Below, piece by piece: positions 39,684 through 48,173 of a DNA stretch of 64,000 nucleotides. A program made the position numbers and the translations under genes. Source of the DNA: Clostridium sp. LS (lineage in GTDB: Bacteria; Bacillota; Clostridia; Clostridiales; Clostridiaceae). Where the stretch lies: positions 23,353 to 87,352 of the forward strand of contig NZ_AUUU01000048.1 in NCBI RefSeq assembly GCF_002760435.1. Direction: 5' to 3'. Within the stretch, counting starts at the first letter, position 1; every line of letters starts with the position of its first letter. The notes under the pieces were generated by a model. The model did not search any database. It worked only from the letters and a program-made list of their open reading frames with translations, and was not told the origin of the DNA.

Positions 39684-40041
39684 AAGTATCCGAAAATTAC
39701 CCCAAAAATGAGAAAAAATGAGGTTTATAATATAAGGTGTAAATAATCCGGCAAAGCGTATACCCAACGCAGTTATTGGATTAAGGTTATGGACAGGCAA
39801 GACCGTGTAACCTCTCATAAATTCTCAATGCCCTTTTATAACATAAAAATACCTTGTAGAGTTGAAGCCTTAGGTTTATACCTGAGAGATTAGTAGACGA
39901 TATGAGGTATTTTATTATGCTTATAAGTCAGTAGAAACAAAAAATATATTATGAAAGGAAGTGGATCCCTCCATGGCCTTAATATATAGTATCTACTGAC
40001 TTAATTTTCAATTCAATAAAATAGAAAGGAGCAATAAGCAG
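39684..40041 (+). ncRNA. Candidate structured non-coding RNA before the late genes
   Basis: No coding frame. Hairpin A: TAATCC/GGATTA (39744-39749, 39778-39783) with inner GCGT/ACGC. Hairpin B starts on the next base: AGGTTA/TAACCT (39784-39789, 39808-39813). ATGAG/CTCAT (39718-39722, 39814-39818) could close A and B as a three-way junction. Hairpin C: AAAATACCT/AGGTATTTT (39846-39854, 39905-39913) with inner CTTAGGT/ACCTGAG. Hairpin D: a perfect 11-bp AAGTCAGTAGA/TCTACTGACTT (39925-39935, 39992-40002) with inner ATATATTA/TAATATAT. The A-B part is clearly more GC-rich than its surroundings. A TATAAT at 39726-39731 has no -35, as expected for an activator-dependent promoter. Confidence 0.5.
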
Positions 40042-40242
40042 ATGCAAAGTATTTATTCAGTATTCAAATGCAAAAGAAGAAAATGTGATAGAGAAATGAT
40101 ACTTATAACTGAAGAAGTAATAAAAGCAAAAAGTGAAGGTAAATATTTGGCCTGTGTTTATTGTGGCTGTAAGGATCCAAAGAAGATAAAGGAAACTGAT
40201 AGCATAAAAGATTGCTTTAAAAATGATGAGAAGAAAAGGTGA
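40042..40242 (+). CDS. Small zinc-finger-like protein (66 aa)
   Basis: AGAAAGGAGC SD. FKCKRRKCDREMILIT, then YLACVYCGCKDPKKI: CxxxxC and CxxCxC pairs form a short zinc ribbon; charged C-terminal tail. First gene after the non-coding segment. Confidence 0.68.
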   Translation: MQSIYSVFKCKRRKCDREMILITEEVIKAKSEGKYLACVYCGCKDPKKIKETDSIKDCFKNDEKKR

Positions 40243-40296
40243 AAACTACTGTTAGAATTATATAAATAGTTATATAATAGTGAACGAGGTGATACT

Positions 40297-40542
40297 ATGG
40301 GATTTATAAAAAGACAACCTAAAAGTAATAGTGGTAAAAAAGCTGCCAACAAGCAATTTAACCTGCATTTATATCTAATGTTTGCTGGGATAATATGCTT
40401 AATCTTAGGATTTAAATTTCATCAATTATTTGAGTTAGCAGTATTTTTTGAATTATTTGGTTTATCAGTATTGTTTAAAAATTGGAAAAGAATAAATGAG
40501 GAATATGAAAAAGGAAAGAAAAACAAGACACTTACTAAATAG
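40297..40542 (+). CDS. Small two-span membrane protein (81 aa)
   Basis: ACGAGGTGAT SD. Basic N-terminus, two hydrophobic segments (about 25-41 and 45-63: LYLMFAGIICLILGF, LAVFFELFGLSVLF), basic tail (KGKKNKTLTK). It lies directly before terminase, away from the lysis genes, so a holin role is unlikely; a superinfection-exclusion or membrane role is possible but unproven. Confidence 0.65.
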   Translation: MGFIKRQPKSNSGKKAANKQFNLHLYLMFAGIICLILGFKFHQLFELAVFFELFGLSVLFKNWKRINEEYEKGKKNKTLTK

Positions 40543-40608
40543 TAGGTGTTATTTTTATATTTAAAATTATTAGAGCTGAAATGAGAAGGTAGGTGGTGAC
40601 AATGAAGT

Positions 40609-41532
40609 ATGGCTAGAGCTCCAAATGAAAAATTAATTAAAGCTGAAGAATTATTTAAAAAAGGTTACAAGCTAATAGATATATCAAAGGAACTAGATAT
40701 TCCTGAAGGTACTATTAGAAGTTGGAAGAATAGATATAATTGGGATAATGATAATAATGCAACGTTGCAAAAAAGTGAAAAGAAAAAACGCAACGTTGCA
40801 AATAAAGATGCAACTAAAAAGAAAATTAGAAAAGCAGCCATTGCAGATGAAGTTAAAGAAGTATTAGAAAATACTGAACTTAATGACAAGCAAAGGCTTT
40901 TTTGTGTTATATATGCTAAAAGAATGAATGCAACTAAAGCATATCAACAAGCATATCATTGTAGTTATGAAACAGCTATGGTTGCAGGGCCAAGGTTGTT
41001 AGGAAATGTTAGGATAAAAGAACAGGTGGATTCATTAACTCAACTTCAGTTCAACAAGGAAGCTCTTAAAAGAAGTGTTATTCAAAAATATATAGATATA
41101 GCTTTTTCTGACATAACTGACTTTATGAAATTTGGAAAGAAAGATGAGATATGCTATGACAGCTATGGTAAGCCTATCTTAGATGATGAAGGAATGATAA
41201 AAACTAAAGAAGTGAGTTATGTAGAATTAAAGGAAAGCAATCAAATTGATGGCACTTTAATTAGTGAAATAAGCGAAGGCAATGTAGGAATAAAAGTTAA
41301 ACTTTTAGATAAAATGAAGGCCTTAGAATTTTTAACTAAGCATTGTAATTTATTGGCAGATGAAGAGAAGATTAAGATTGAGATTGAAAATAAGAAATTA
41401 GAAAATGAAAAACTCAAAGCAGAAATTGCAAAGAATAATGGTTCAGGTAATAATGATATTCCTGATGATGGATTTGTGAATGCACTAGAAGGAACAGCAG
41501 CGGAGGATTGGAAAGATGAGCAAGATAGTTAA
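40609..41532 (+). CDS. terS: Terminase small subunit
   Basis: The 307-aa protein has an N-terminal HTH (KAEELFKKGYKLIDISKELDI, then GTIRSWKNRYNWD). A basic linker leads to the TerS core LNDKQRLFCVIYAKRMNATKAYQQAYHCSYETA (about 91-123). A C-terminal oligomerisation helix follows. It binds the packaging site and brings DNA to TerL. A 4-codon ATG mini-ORF at 40602 overlaps its start (SD GGTGGTGA fits either). The linker DNA contains two GCAACGTTGC palindromes (see repeat). Confidence 0.92.
   Translation: MARAPNEKLIKAEELFKKGYKLIDISKELDIPEGTIRSWKNRYNWDNDNNATLQKSEKKKRNVANKDATKKKIRKAAIADEVKEVLENTELNDKQRLFCVIYAKRMNATKAYQQAYHCSYETAMVAGPRLLGNVRIKEQVDSLTQLQFNKEALKRSVIQKYIDIAFSDITDFMKFGKKDEICYDSYGKPILDDEGMIKTKEVSYVELKESNQIDGTLISEISEGNVGIKVKLLDKMKALEFLTKHCNLLADEEKIKIEIENKKLENEKLKAEIAKNNGSGNNDIPDDGFVNALEGTAAEDWKDEQDS
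40758..40802. repeat. Paired palindromes in terS: candidate pac site
   Basis: GCAACGTTGCAAA occurs at 40759-40771 and 40790-40802, exactly 31 bp apart (three helical turns). Each holds the 10-bp palindrome GCAACGTTGC; the first extends to TGCAACGTTGCA. The copies are read in different codon phases (NATLQ versus RNVAN), so the DNA rather than the protein is repeated. Headful phages often carry pac inside the small-terminase gene. Confidence 0.55.
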
Positions 41533-42793
41533 AGCTATTTTTAAATTTAAACCTTTTTCGCTTAAGCAAAGGAAAGTACTAAACTGGTGGACTAATACAA
41601 GTCCAGTAAAAGATAAAGATGGAATAATAGCTGATGGTGCAATAAGAAGTGGTAAAACTGTTTCGATGGCACTTTCTTTTGTTATGTGGGCAATGGAAAA
41701 CTTTGATGGTTATAATTTTGCTATGTGTGGTAAAACTGTAGGAAGCTTCAGACGTAATGTTTGGTTTGTATTAAAACTAATGCTATTATCCAGAGGATAC
41801 AGATTTGTAGATCATAAAACAGATAACTATGTTGAAATTACTAGAAATGGTAAACTTAATTATTTTTATATTTTTGGCGGAAGAGATGAAAGTTCTCAAG
41901 ACCTTATCCAAGGTATTACATTAGCAGGAATATTCTTTGATGAGGTCGCTTTAATGCCTGAAAGCTTTGTTAACCAAGGCACAGGACGTTGTTCTGTTGA
42001 AGGTTCTAAATATTGGTTTAACTGTAACCCAGATGGGCCACAACATTGGTTTAAAACTAACTGGATAGATAAAGCAAAAGAAAAGACTATTATTTATCTT
42101 CACTTTACTATGGATGATAACTTAAGCTTATCTGAAAAAATTAAAAAGCGTTATAGAAATATGTATACTGGTGTTTTCTTTAAACGCTATATTTTAGGTT
42201 TATGGGTAATGGCTAGTGGAGCGATCTTTGACATGTGGAATGAAGAAAATGAAATAAACGAAGAGGATTTGCCAGAAGGATTAAAGTACATAGCTAGGAG
42301 ATACATTGCTATTGACTATGGAACAACCAATCCTATGGTTTTTCTGGATATTTATGATGATGGAGACACAGCATGGGTAATAAGGGAATATTACTATGAC
42401 TCTAAAGAAAAGCAAGCTCAGAAAACTGACAAACAGTACGCTGATGATTTACAAGAGTTCATAGAAGATGGTATTCCACCAACAGCAGTTATACTTGACC
42501 CAAGTGCAGCAAGTTTTAAAGCAGAACTTAGAGCTAGAGGAATAAGAGTAAAGGATGCTGACAATGAAGTTAGTGATGGAATAAGAATGACATCAACTAT
42601 GATTTTTAAAAGAAAAATTAAAATGGTTAAGAATAAATGCAAGAGAACTATTAGGGATATAACATCTTATATTTGGGATGCTAAAGCTGCAGAACGTGGT
42701 GAAGAAAAACCAGTTAAGATTGCTGACCATGGAGCAGATGCTACAAGATATTTTGTTAAAACAATAATTAGACCGAGAAGGTTAGCAGCATAG
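41516..42793 (+). CDS. terL: Terminase large subunit (PBSX/XtmB type)
   Basis: Packaging motor. The 425-aa protein has Walker A GAIRSGKT (41-48), Walker B IFFDEVA (139-145) and the RNase H-like nuclease domain beginning AIDYGTTN (Asp267), with ADHGADATRYF near the end. It overlaps terS by 17 nt. PBSX-type large terminases fit headful packaging. Confidence 0.95.
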   Translation: MSKIVKAIFKFKPFSLKQRKVLNWWTNTSPVKDKDGIIADGAIRSGKTVSMALSFVMWAMENFDGYNFAMCGKTVGSFRRNVWFVLKLMLLSRGYRFVDHKTDNYVEITRNGKLNYFYIFGGRDESSQDLIQGITLAGIFFDEVALMPESFVNQGTGRCSVEGSKYWFNCNPDGPQHWFKTNWIDKAKEKTIIYLHFTMDDNLSLSEKIKKRYRNMYTGVFFKRYILGLWVMASGAIFDMWNEENEINEEDLPEGLKYIARRYIAIDYGTTNPMVFLDIYDDGDTAWVIREYYYDSKEKQAQKTDKQYADDLQEFIEDGIPPTAVILDPSAASFKAELRARGIRVKDADNEVSDGIRMTSTMIFKRKIKMVKNKCKRTIRDITSYIWDAKAAERGEEKPVKIADHGADATRYFVKTIIRPRRLAA

Positions 42794-42805
42794 AAAGGAG
42801 GTAAA

Positions 42806-44359
42806 ATGGTGAAAAAAAGCAAAAGGTATAGAAAGTACACTACAGATTCAAAACCACAAGCGGTAACCAATACAAGTAAATCTAAAAGAACTGCAACAAT
42901 GGATGCCTTTCAAAATGTTCTAGCAAGATTAGGCGCTGGAACACCAAACCTCCTTGAAGCAACAGATTATCCTATGACTAGGCTTACTCAGAACTTTCAA
43001 TTATTAAATAGCCTGTATAGATCACATTGGATTATCAGAAAGATAATTGATACATTCCCTGAAGATATGTGTAAGAACTGGATAACCATTAAAACTCAAA
43101 TGGAACCAAGAGATATTGAAAGATTTAATAAATTACAACGTACTACAAGAGTGAAAAGAGATGTTTTACAAACTCTCAAGTGGGCAAGGCTTTATGGTGG
43201 AGCAGGAGCTGTAATTATAATTGAAGGGCATGAGGACATGCTAGATCAGTCATTGGATTATGACACTATAATGCCACAATCTTTCAAAGGGCTTATTCCA
43301 TGCGATAGATGGACAGGTTTAACACCGGATGCAGAATTGATAACAGATGTGACAAGTCCTGATTTTGGATTACCAAAGTATTATCATTGGGTAACTGATG
43401 AGTTTAGCATCAAAGTACATCATAGTAGAGTTTTAAGATTCACAGGAAGAGAAATGCCACCATTAGAAAGATATACAGAACAACAATGGGGAGCTTCAGA
43501 AGTTGAAATTGTATTTGATGAATTAAAGAAGAGAGATAATACTAGTTGGAATATTGCACAGCTAGTTTTTTTAGCTAATTTAAAAGTTTTAAAAATGTCT
43601 GACTTTGGAGAATTACTTGCAGTTGGTAATGAAGAATCTCAAAAAGACTTATACAATACATTACAAGCTCTAAATTGGCTAATGAATAACATGGGAATGT
43701 ATATCTTAAATCAAGGAGATGATTTTCAAACACATCAGTATACATTTAGTGGTTTAAACGAAATATATGAATCTTTTATGCTAGATATTGCAGGTGCAGC
43801 TGAAATGCCGGTTACTAAAATATTCGGTAGAAGTCCACAGGGAATGAATGCTACTGGTGATGGAGATAAGGACAACTATTATAATACAGTAGAACAAAAG
43901 CAAGAAGCGCAATTGACTCCAGCACTTGATAAGTTGCTACCTATAATGTTTATGTCCGAGTTTGGTGCAGTTCCGGATGATTTAGATTATGAATATAATC
44001 CTATTGAAACACCAAGCGAAGAAAAGGTTGCAGAAATTATTGATAAGAAAACTACAGCCATTATCAATGTATATAATGCTGGAATAATACCGCAAAAAGT
44101 TGCATTAAAGGAATTAAGGCAAATGAGCAGTACAACAAATATGTTCACTAACATTACTGATGAAGATATAGAAAAAGCAGACAATGAAGTTGACATAGGA
44201 GATATTCCAGGTGGTGAATTAGATGAACAAGAAGAACATATGGATTCCGAAAATGAGAATAGAGAAGGAATACCAACGCTCGTTAGAACGAGTGATGAAA
44301 AAGTTAGAAAAAAAACTTGGTGGTTTAACAAATATAGACGAAATTATAAGAACTATTAA
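42806..44359 (+). CDS. Portal protein (DUF1073 type)
   Basis: Dodecameric head vertex channel. The 517-aa protein has the DUF1073 hallmarks: YRSHWIIRKIIDTFPEDMC, LKWARLYGGAGAVIII, SRVLRFTGREMP, and IAGAAEMPVTKIFGRSPQGM-NATGDGD. SD AAAGGAGGT. Its last 45 codons overlap the head morphogenesis gene by 137 nt; the Trp/Arg-rich end (KKTWWFNKYRRNYKNY) looks like read-through of the other gene's frame. Confidence 0.93.
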   Translation: MVKKSKRYRKYTTDSKPQAVTNTSKSKRTATMDAFQNVLARLGAGTPNLLEATDYPMTRLTQNFQLLNSLYRSHWIIRKIIDTFPEDMCKNWITIKTQMEPRDIERFNKLQRTTRVKRDVLQTLKWARLYGGAGAVIIIEGHEDMLDQSLDYDTIMPQSFKGLIPCDRWTGLTPDAELITDVTSPDFGLPKYYHWVTDEFSIKVHHSRVLRFTGREMPPLERYTEQQWGASEVEIVFDELKKRDNTSWNIAQLVFLANLKVLKMSDFGELLAVGNEESQKDLYNTLQALNWLMNNMGMYILNQGDDFQTHQYTFSGLNEIYESFMLDIAGAAEMPVTKIFGRSPQGMNATGDGDKDNYYNTVEQKQEAQLTPALDKLLPIMFMSEFGAVPDDLDYEYNPIETPSEEKVAEIIDKKTTAIINVYNAGIIPQKVALKELRQMSSTTNMFTNITDEDIEKADNEVDIGDIPGGELDEQEEHMDSENENREGIPTLVRTSDEKVRKKTWWFNKYRRNYKNY

Positions 44360-45053
44360 GAAGTTTTCTAATGATCCAGATTTTAAAAGATATGCAAACA
44401 AGGAAGCTAGAAAACTTGTAACCAACTTATTTGTTGATGGAGGGAAAACATGGAGAGAAGCAGCAAGAAAAAGTACTCAAGGCAGAATGATATATGAAAG
44501 GCTTAAAAGTGAATTACATGGACCTTTAAATGCTGCGCTAAATTTTGAAATTCAGAAAAATGCTGAAATAATAAAGAGTATTCCTTTAAATATATCAAAA
44601 GAAGTAACTGAACATATTTTAAATGAATCAATGTCAGGCAGAAGAGCTTCAAATATAGCAGAAGATTTACAAGAAATGATTCCTAAACTGACTAAAAGCA
44701 AAGCAAAATTAATTGCTAGAACCGAGACTAGTAAAACAAGTACTGCGCTAACTAAAGCAAGATGTGAAAGTTTAGGCATTAACTGGTACATTTGGAGAAC
44801 TAGTGAGGATAGAAGAGTAAGAAGTTCTCATTCTCATATGGAAGGTGTCTTAGTATGTTGGAATAATCCACCTAGTCCAGAAGCACTAACAAATGAAAAG
44901 AATGTTGGTTTTTATCATGCGGGAGACATTTACAATTGCAGATGTTATCCTCAACCTGTTATTAAATTAGATTATATTAAATGGCCTCAAAAAGTTTATT
45001 ATAATGGACAGATTATTACTATGACTAGAAAACAGTTTGAATCAATTATGTAA
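44223..45053 (+). CDS. Minor head / Mu F-like morphogenesis protein
   Basis: The 276-aa protein contains the Mu gpF signature: KLIARTETSKTSTALTKARC, WRTSEDRRVRSSHSHMEG and FYHAGDIYNCRCYPQPV. In related phages it joins the inner head and DNA-injection apparatus. ATG 44223 follows GGTGGTGA, giving a 137-nt overlap with the portal gene; ATGs at 44253 and 44295 are alternatives with poorer SDs. Confidence 0.88.
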   Translation: MNKKNIWIPKMRIEKEYQRSLERVMKKLEKKLGGLTNIDEIIRTIKKFSNDPDFKRYANKEARKLVTNLFVDGGKTWREAARKSTQGRMIYERLKSELHGPLNAALNFEIQKNAEIIKSIPLNISKEVTEHILNESMSGRRASNIAEDLQEMIPKLTKSKAKLIARTETSKTSTALTKARCESLGINWYIWRTSEDRRVRSSHSHMEGVLVCWNNPPSPEALTNEKNVGFYHAGDIYNCRCYPQPVIKLDYIKWPQKVYYNGQIITMTRKQFESIM

Positions 45054-45066
45054 GAGGTAGATAGAT

Positions 45067-45165
45067 ATGTTTAACAAATTAAAAGCTAAAGCGATATATA
45101 ATTATTTAGTGAATAATAGGTACCGCAAAAGAGCAATGAAATTTAATAGAAATAGGTTTAGATAG
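45067..45165 (+). CDS. Very small basic peptide (32 aa)
   Basis: AAGAGGTAG SD. Product MFNKLKAKAIYNYLVNNRYR ending KRAMKFNRNRFR: about a third Lys/Arg and no acidic residues. It sits between the head-morphogenesis and scaffold genes. Could be a DNA-condensing or morphogenetic peptide; not recognised. Confidence 0.45.
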   Translation: MFNKLKAKAIYNYLVNNRYRKRAMKFNRNRFR

Positions 45166-45224
45166 TCTTAGAAATAAGGCTTTTAATTTTGCTTAAAATT
45201 CCTTGAAGGGAGGTGAAAACAAAC

Positions 45225-46520
45225 ATGAAAGCATTTTATGGTTCGAGAATAAGTGAGAACATGACAGTAACTCCAGATGGCTTTTTGGTGTGTCATAACG
45301 TACCTATAGCTAGAACAGGATGGTATGATTATTTACCACAGGAGATTGGTACTGAAGGTGATGGAATAGTAAAAGTGTATAGAAGTCCAGAAGAGGTTTT
45401 TAGTAAACAAGCTATGGCATCATTTGAAGGTAAACCAACAACTGATGAACATCCACCGGACTTGCTTACACCTGATAATTCAACGTTTTATACTAAAGGT
45501 GCAGTTCAAAATGTAAGGCAAAGTCCAACTGAACAGGACTTATTATTAGCAGATTTAATTATTTATAATTCTACCTTAATAGATGAAATAATGAACAAAG
45601 GAAAAAGAGAGGTTAGCTGTGGATATGAATGTAACTATGTTAACAATGGAGATGGAACATATAGTCAAGTGCAAATATGCGGTAATCATGTAGCTGTTGT
45701 AGAAGCAGGAAGAGCAGGAGACCGTGTTGCAATAAAAGATTCTAAAAATCAAAACATTGAAGGAGGAAAAAAGAAAATGAAAATACCAAAACAACAACGT
45801 GGACCAGTAACAAATTTTTTTGCTGCATTAGGAATTAAACATTTTGCAAAAGATGCAGAGCCAGAAGAAATTTCAGAAGCTTTAGATGCATTGGCAGAAG
45901 AAAGAAAAGATGATGAGGGTGAAGAAATCGAAAAGAAATGCAAGCCTGAAACATCAGCCAATGATGAAAGTGTAAATCCAGAAGTAGCAGATTTGTCTCA
46001 AAAGGTAGATAAATTAACTGAGTTAGTTACGCAGTTAGTAACTAGTAAAGCTAATGATGAAGAGAAGAAACCAGAAGATGCTATTGATGAACTTATTGGA
46101 GAACTTTCAAAAGGTGAAAAGAGCACAGGTGATGAAGAGGAATCTGTAACAGTTCCAGTTGATGAAATGGATGAAGATATTCCAGACGGAGTTGTAACTG
46201 ATCCAGAGGATAGACCAGAAAATCCAATTTCAAATACTGATAGTGCTGCTATGATAAGAGCATTAAAAGCAATGAAACCAGTTATTGCAGCTATAAAGGA
46301 TCCAAGCGAAAGAAAGAAGGCTTGTGATAGCTTAATGGCAGAATTTAAGAAATCTAAGAAAACTACATCTAAAGATAATGGATATCAAAAAATACTAAAT
46401 GCACAAAGAAAAAATTCTCAAACTAAAGCTCAAAAAGCATCAGATTCAAAAGAAAAACAATTTGATGATATACAAAATAGTTATGCTAAAAAGAATTCGC
46501 ATTATAAGGGGGAAAAGTAA
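45225..46520 (+). CDS. DUF2213 capsid assembly protein (protease-like) with scaffold-like C-terminus
   Basis: The 431-aa protein has an N-terminal DUF2213 domain (about 1-180; GFLVCHNVPIARTGWYDYLP, FEGKPTTDEHP, REVSCGYECNY, GNHVAVVEAGRAG), thought to be a capsid maturation protease-type module. The C-terminal 247 residues are acidic and helical, as in scaffolds. GGGAGG selects ATG 45225 (an in-frame GTG at 45213 is not used). An internal AGGAGG and ATG at 45777 suggest a nested scaffold. Confidence 0.85.
   Translation: MKAFYGSRISENMTVTPDGFLVCHNVPIARTGWYDYLPQEIGTEGDGIVKVYRSPEEVFSKQAMASFEGKPTTDEHPPDLLTPDNSTFYTKGAVQNVRQSPTEQDLLLADLIIYNSTLIDEIMNKGKREVSCGYECNYVNNGDGTYSQVQICGNHVAVVEAGRAGDRVAIKDSKNQNIEGGKKKMKIPKQQRGPVTNFFAALGIKHFAKDAEPEEISEALDALAEERKDDEGEEIEKKCKPETSANDESVNPEVADLSQKVDKLTELVTQLVTSKANDEEKKPEDAIDELIGELSKGEKSTGDEEESVTVPVDEMDEDIPDGVVTDPEDRPENPISNTDSAAMIRALKAMKPVIAAIKDPSERKKACDSLMAEFKKSKKTTSKDNGYQKILNAQRKNSQTKAQKASDSKEKQFDDIQNSYAKKNSHYKGEK
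45777..46520 (+). CDS. Probable nested scaffold protein (internal start, 247 aa)
   Basis: AGGAGG (45761-45766) stands 10 nt before an in-frame ATG at 45777, exactly where the DUF2213 domain ends. The internal product (MKIPKQQRGPVTNFFAALGI, then long acidic helices, AALDALAEER-type segments and a basic C-terminal tail) has the composition of a phage scaffold. The arrangement mirrors lambda gpC/Nu3, where protease and scaffold share a 3' end. Translation from this start is inferred. Confidence 0.5.
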   Translation: MKIPKQQRGPVTNFFAALGIKHFAKDAEPEEISEALDALAEERKDDEGEEIEKKCKPETSANDESVNPEVADLSQKVDKLTELVTQLVTSKANDEEKKPEDAIDELIGELSKGEKSTGDEEESVTVPVDEMDEDIPDGVVTDPEDRPENPISNTDSAAMIRALKAMKPVIAAIKDPSERKKACDSLMAEFKKSKKTTSKDNGYQKILNAQRKNSQTKAQKASDSKEKQFDDIQNSYAKKNSHYKGEK

Positions 46521-46521
46521 T

Positions 46522-47055
46522 ATGCCAGGAAGTGCAATAGGAATTGAATTAAATTTAGGTTATCCAGGTTCAGTATCAAGATCAATTGATACAATAATTA
46601 CTCCAAGGCCGGTAAAAAGCGTTGTAACTGAAGGAAATGAAACACAACCAAGTATTTTATTTGGTGAACCAGTTATATTAAATACAGACAATACTTATTC
46701 AAGATTTGGAGCGTCAGGAACAGCAGCTACATTTGCAGGTATTGCAGTAAGAGAAGTTAAACAAGCAACAGATTATTATGCAGGCTGTGGTTCATACCTT
46801 CCAGGAGAAATTATGGATGTAATTGAAAGAGGAAGTGTTACGGTTAAATGTAATGCAGGTACTCCAACTTCAGGAGGAAAAGTTTATGTAAGAACAGCAG
46901 TAAATACTTCAATACCAACTGGAGTTGTAGGACAGTTTGAAGCGGAAGCAGATGGTACAAATACAGTAGAAATCACAAATGCAAGATGGAAAACTGGTAA
47001 GAAAGACAGTAATAACGTTGCTGAATTAACAATACTTACTAGAGTAAATCCTTAG
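46522..47055 (+). CDS. Head decoration/cement protein (177 aa)
   Basis: AAGGGGGAAAA selects ATG 46522; the frame is open further upstream but only as a shadow of the preceding gene. GVGNET-type sequences: ILFGEPVILNTDNTYSRFGA, FAGIAVREVKQA, YLPGEIMDVIERGSVTVKC: the beta-tulip pattern of structural cement proteins encoded just before DUF2184 capsid genes. Confidence 0.82.
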   Translation: MPGSAIGIELNLGYPGSVSRSIDTIITPRPVKSVVTEGNETQPSILFGEPVILNTDNTYSRFGASGTAATFAGIAVREVKQATDYYAGCGSYLPGEIMDVIERGSVTVKCNAGTPTSGGKVYVRTAVNTSIPTGVVGQFEAEADGTNTVEITNARWKTGKKDSNNVAELTILTRVNP

Positions 47056-47071
47056 AAGGAGGGAATATTAA

Positions 47072-48085
47072 ATGTTAGTAAATAATGGACAAACATATGG
47101 AGTTAATGGAATTGTAGCAGACCCACGTATAGCGATGGATTCAGCTGCTCTTGGTAGTGGAATGGCTTTCTTAGTAGGAGAATTAGAAAAGAAAGACACC
47201 AAGCTTAATGAACCGCTTGCATCAGTAACATTTGCAAGAGATATGCCAATTGATGTAGGTGGAGGATGGGTTGAAACTACTTCTAACCTATTTGTAGACT
47301 ATGCTACGACTGGTGGAAATGGAAGTGGATTAATTAGAGGACAATCGAATGATATTCCAGTAATCCAGGGTAATACAAGCAAAGATTTATTCAAGGTATT
47401 TGGATGGAGTAATATCTTAAAAGTTCCATTTATAGATCAACAAAGAATGCAAGGCATAGGTAGATCTTTAGATAGTATTTTAGATAATGGAATAAAATTA
47501 AACTATAACAAATCGCTTGATTATATGTGCTATAAAGGTGTTCCAGAAGAAAAAGTTTATGGATTAGTAAATAATCCTAACATTGCAACTTCAACAGTTG
47601 CAAAAAATGCTGCTGGTACATCTACCAAATGGGCTGATAAAACACCAGATGAAATATTAATGGATATTAATACTTTACTAACTGATACATGGACAAATTC
47701 AGAGTATGATAATAGTGGTATGGCAAATCATATTCTTGTACCACCACAAAATTATACTTTACTTGTCACTAGAAAAGTAAGTGAAGCGGGTAATGTATCC
47801 ATATTAAACTATTTACTTGAGAATAATATTGGTAAAAATCAAGGCGTTGATTTAGATATCCAACCAAGCAGGTGGTGCACAGGTGCTGGATTAAATGATT
47901 CTAATAGAATGGTTGCTTATGTTAATGATAAAAGTAAAATAAAAATGGATATTCCGGTACCATTAATGAGAGCAATGACACAACAAAGTGTTGAGAATAT
48001 GGCATATCTTACAGGGTATGTTGCAAACATAGGACAAGTTAAGCACTTATACTATCAATGCTGTGAATATGCTGATGGTATTTAA
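47072..48085 (+). CDS. Major capsid protein (DUF2184 type)
   Basis: HK97-fold capsid protein, 337 aa. DUF2184 features: GMAFLVGELEKKDTKLNEPL, WVETTSNLFVDY, RSLDSILDNGIKLNYNKSLD, NHILVPPQNYTLL and YVANIGQVKHLYYQC at the C-terminus. It does not need a separate N-terminal scaffold domain. SD AAGGAGGGAA. A hairpin-terminator just downstream would raise its mRNA over that of the next genes. Confidence 0.92.
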   Translation: MLVNNGQTYGVNGIVADPRIAMDSAALGSGMAFLVGELEKKDTKLNEPLASVTFARDMPIDVGGGWVETTSNLFVDYATTGGNGSGLIRGQSNDIPVIQGNTSKDLFKVFGWSNILKVPFIDQQRMQGIGRSLDSILDNGIKLNYNKSLDYMCYKGVPEEKVYGLVNNPNIATSTVAKNAAGTSTKWADKTPDEILMDINTLLTDTWTNSEYDNSGMANHILVPPQNYTLLVTRKVSEAGNVSILNYLLENNIGKNQGVDLDIQPSRWCTGAGLNDSNRMVAYVNDKSKIKMDIPVPLMRAMTQQSVENMAYLTGYVANIGQVKHLYYQCCEYADGI

Positions 48086-48108
48086 AAAATAATATTTAAT
48101 TTAATATG

Positions 48109-48158
48109 AGGCAATAAACAGGTTTTAGTTATTACTAAGGCTTTTTTATTGCCTAATT
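48109..48158 (+). terminator. Hairpin/partial terminator after the capsid gene
   Basis: AGGCAATAAA (48109-48118) pairs with TTTATTGCCT (48145-48154), followed by AATTTT, just before the next SD (AGGAGG 48159-48164). The loop also has a T-run (CTTTTTTATT). Confidence 0.65.
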
Positions 48159-48173
48159 TTAGGAGGTAAAGAA

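Noticed and set aside
40297..40542. Holin for the two-span protein before terminase
   Set aside because: It is not in the lysis module; membrane spans alone are insufficient evidence.
46399..46521. Upstream extension of the decoration protein
   Set aside because: The added residues are Lys/Ile-rich shadow sequence of the preceding gene, and the SD AAGGGGG points to ATG 46522.
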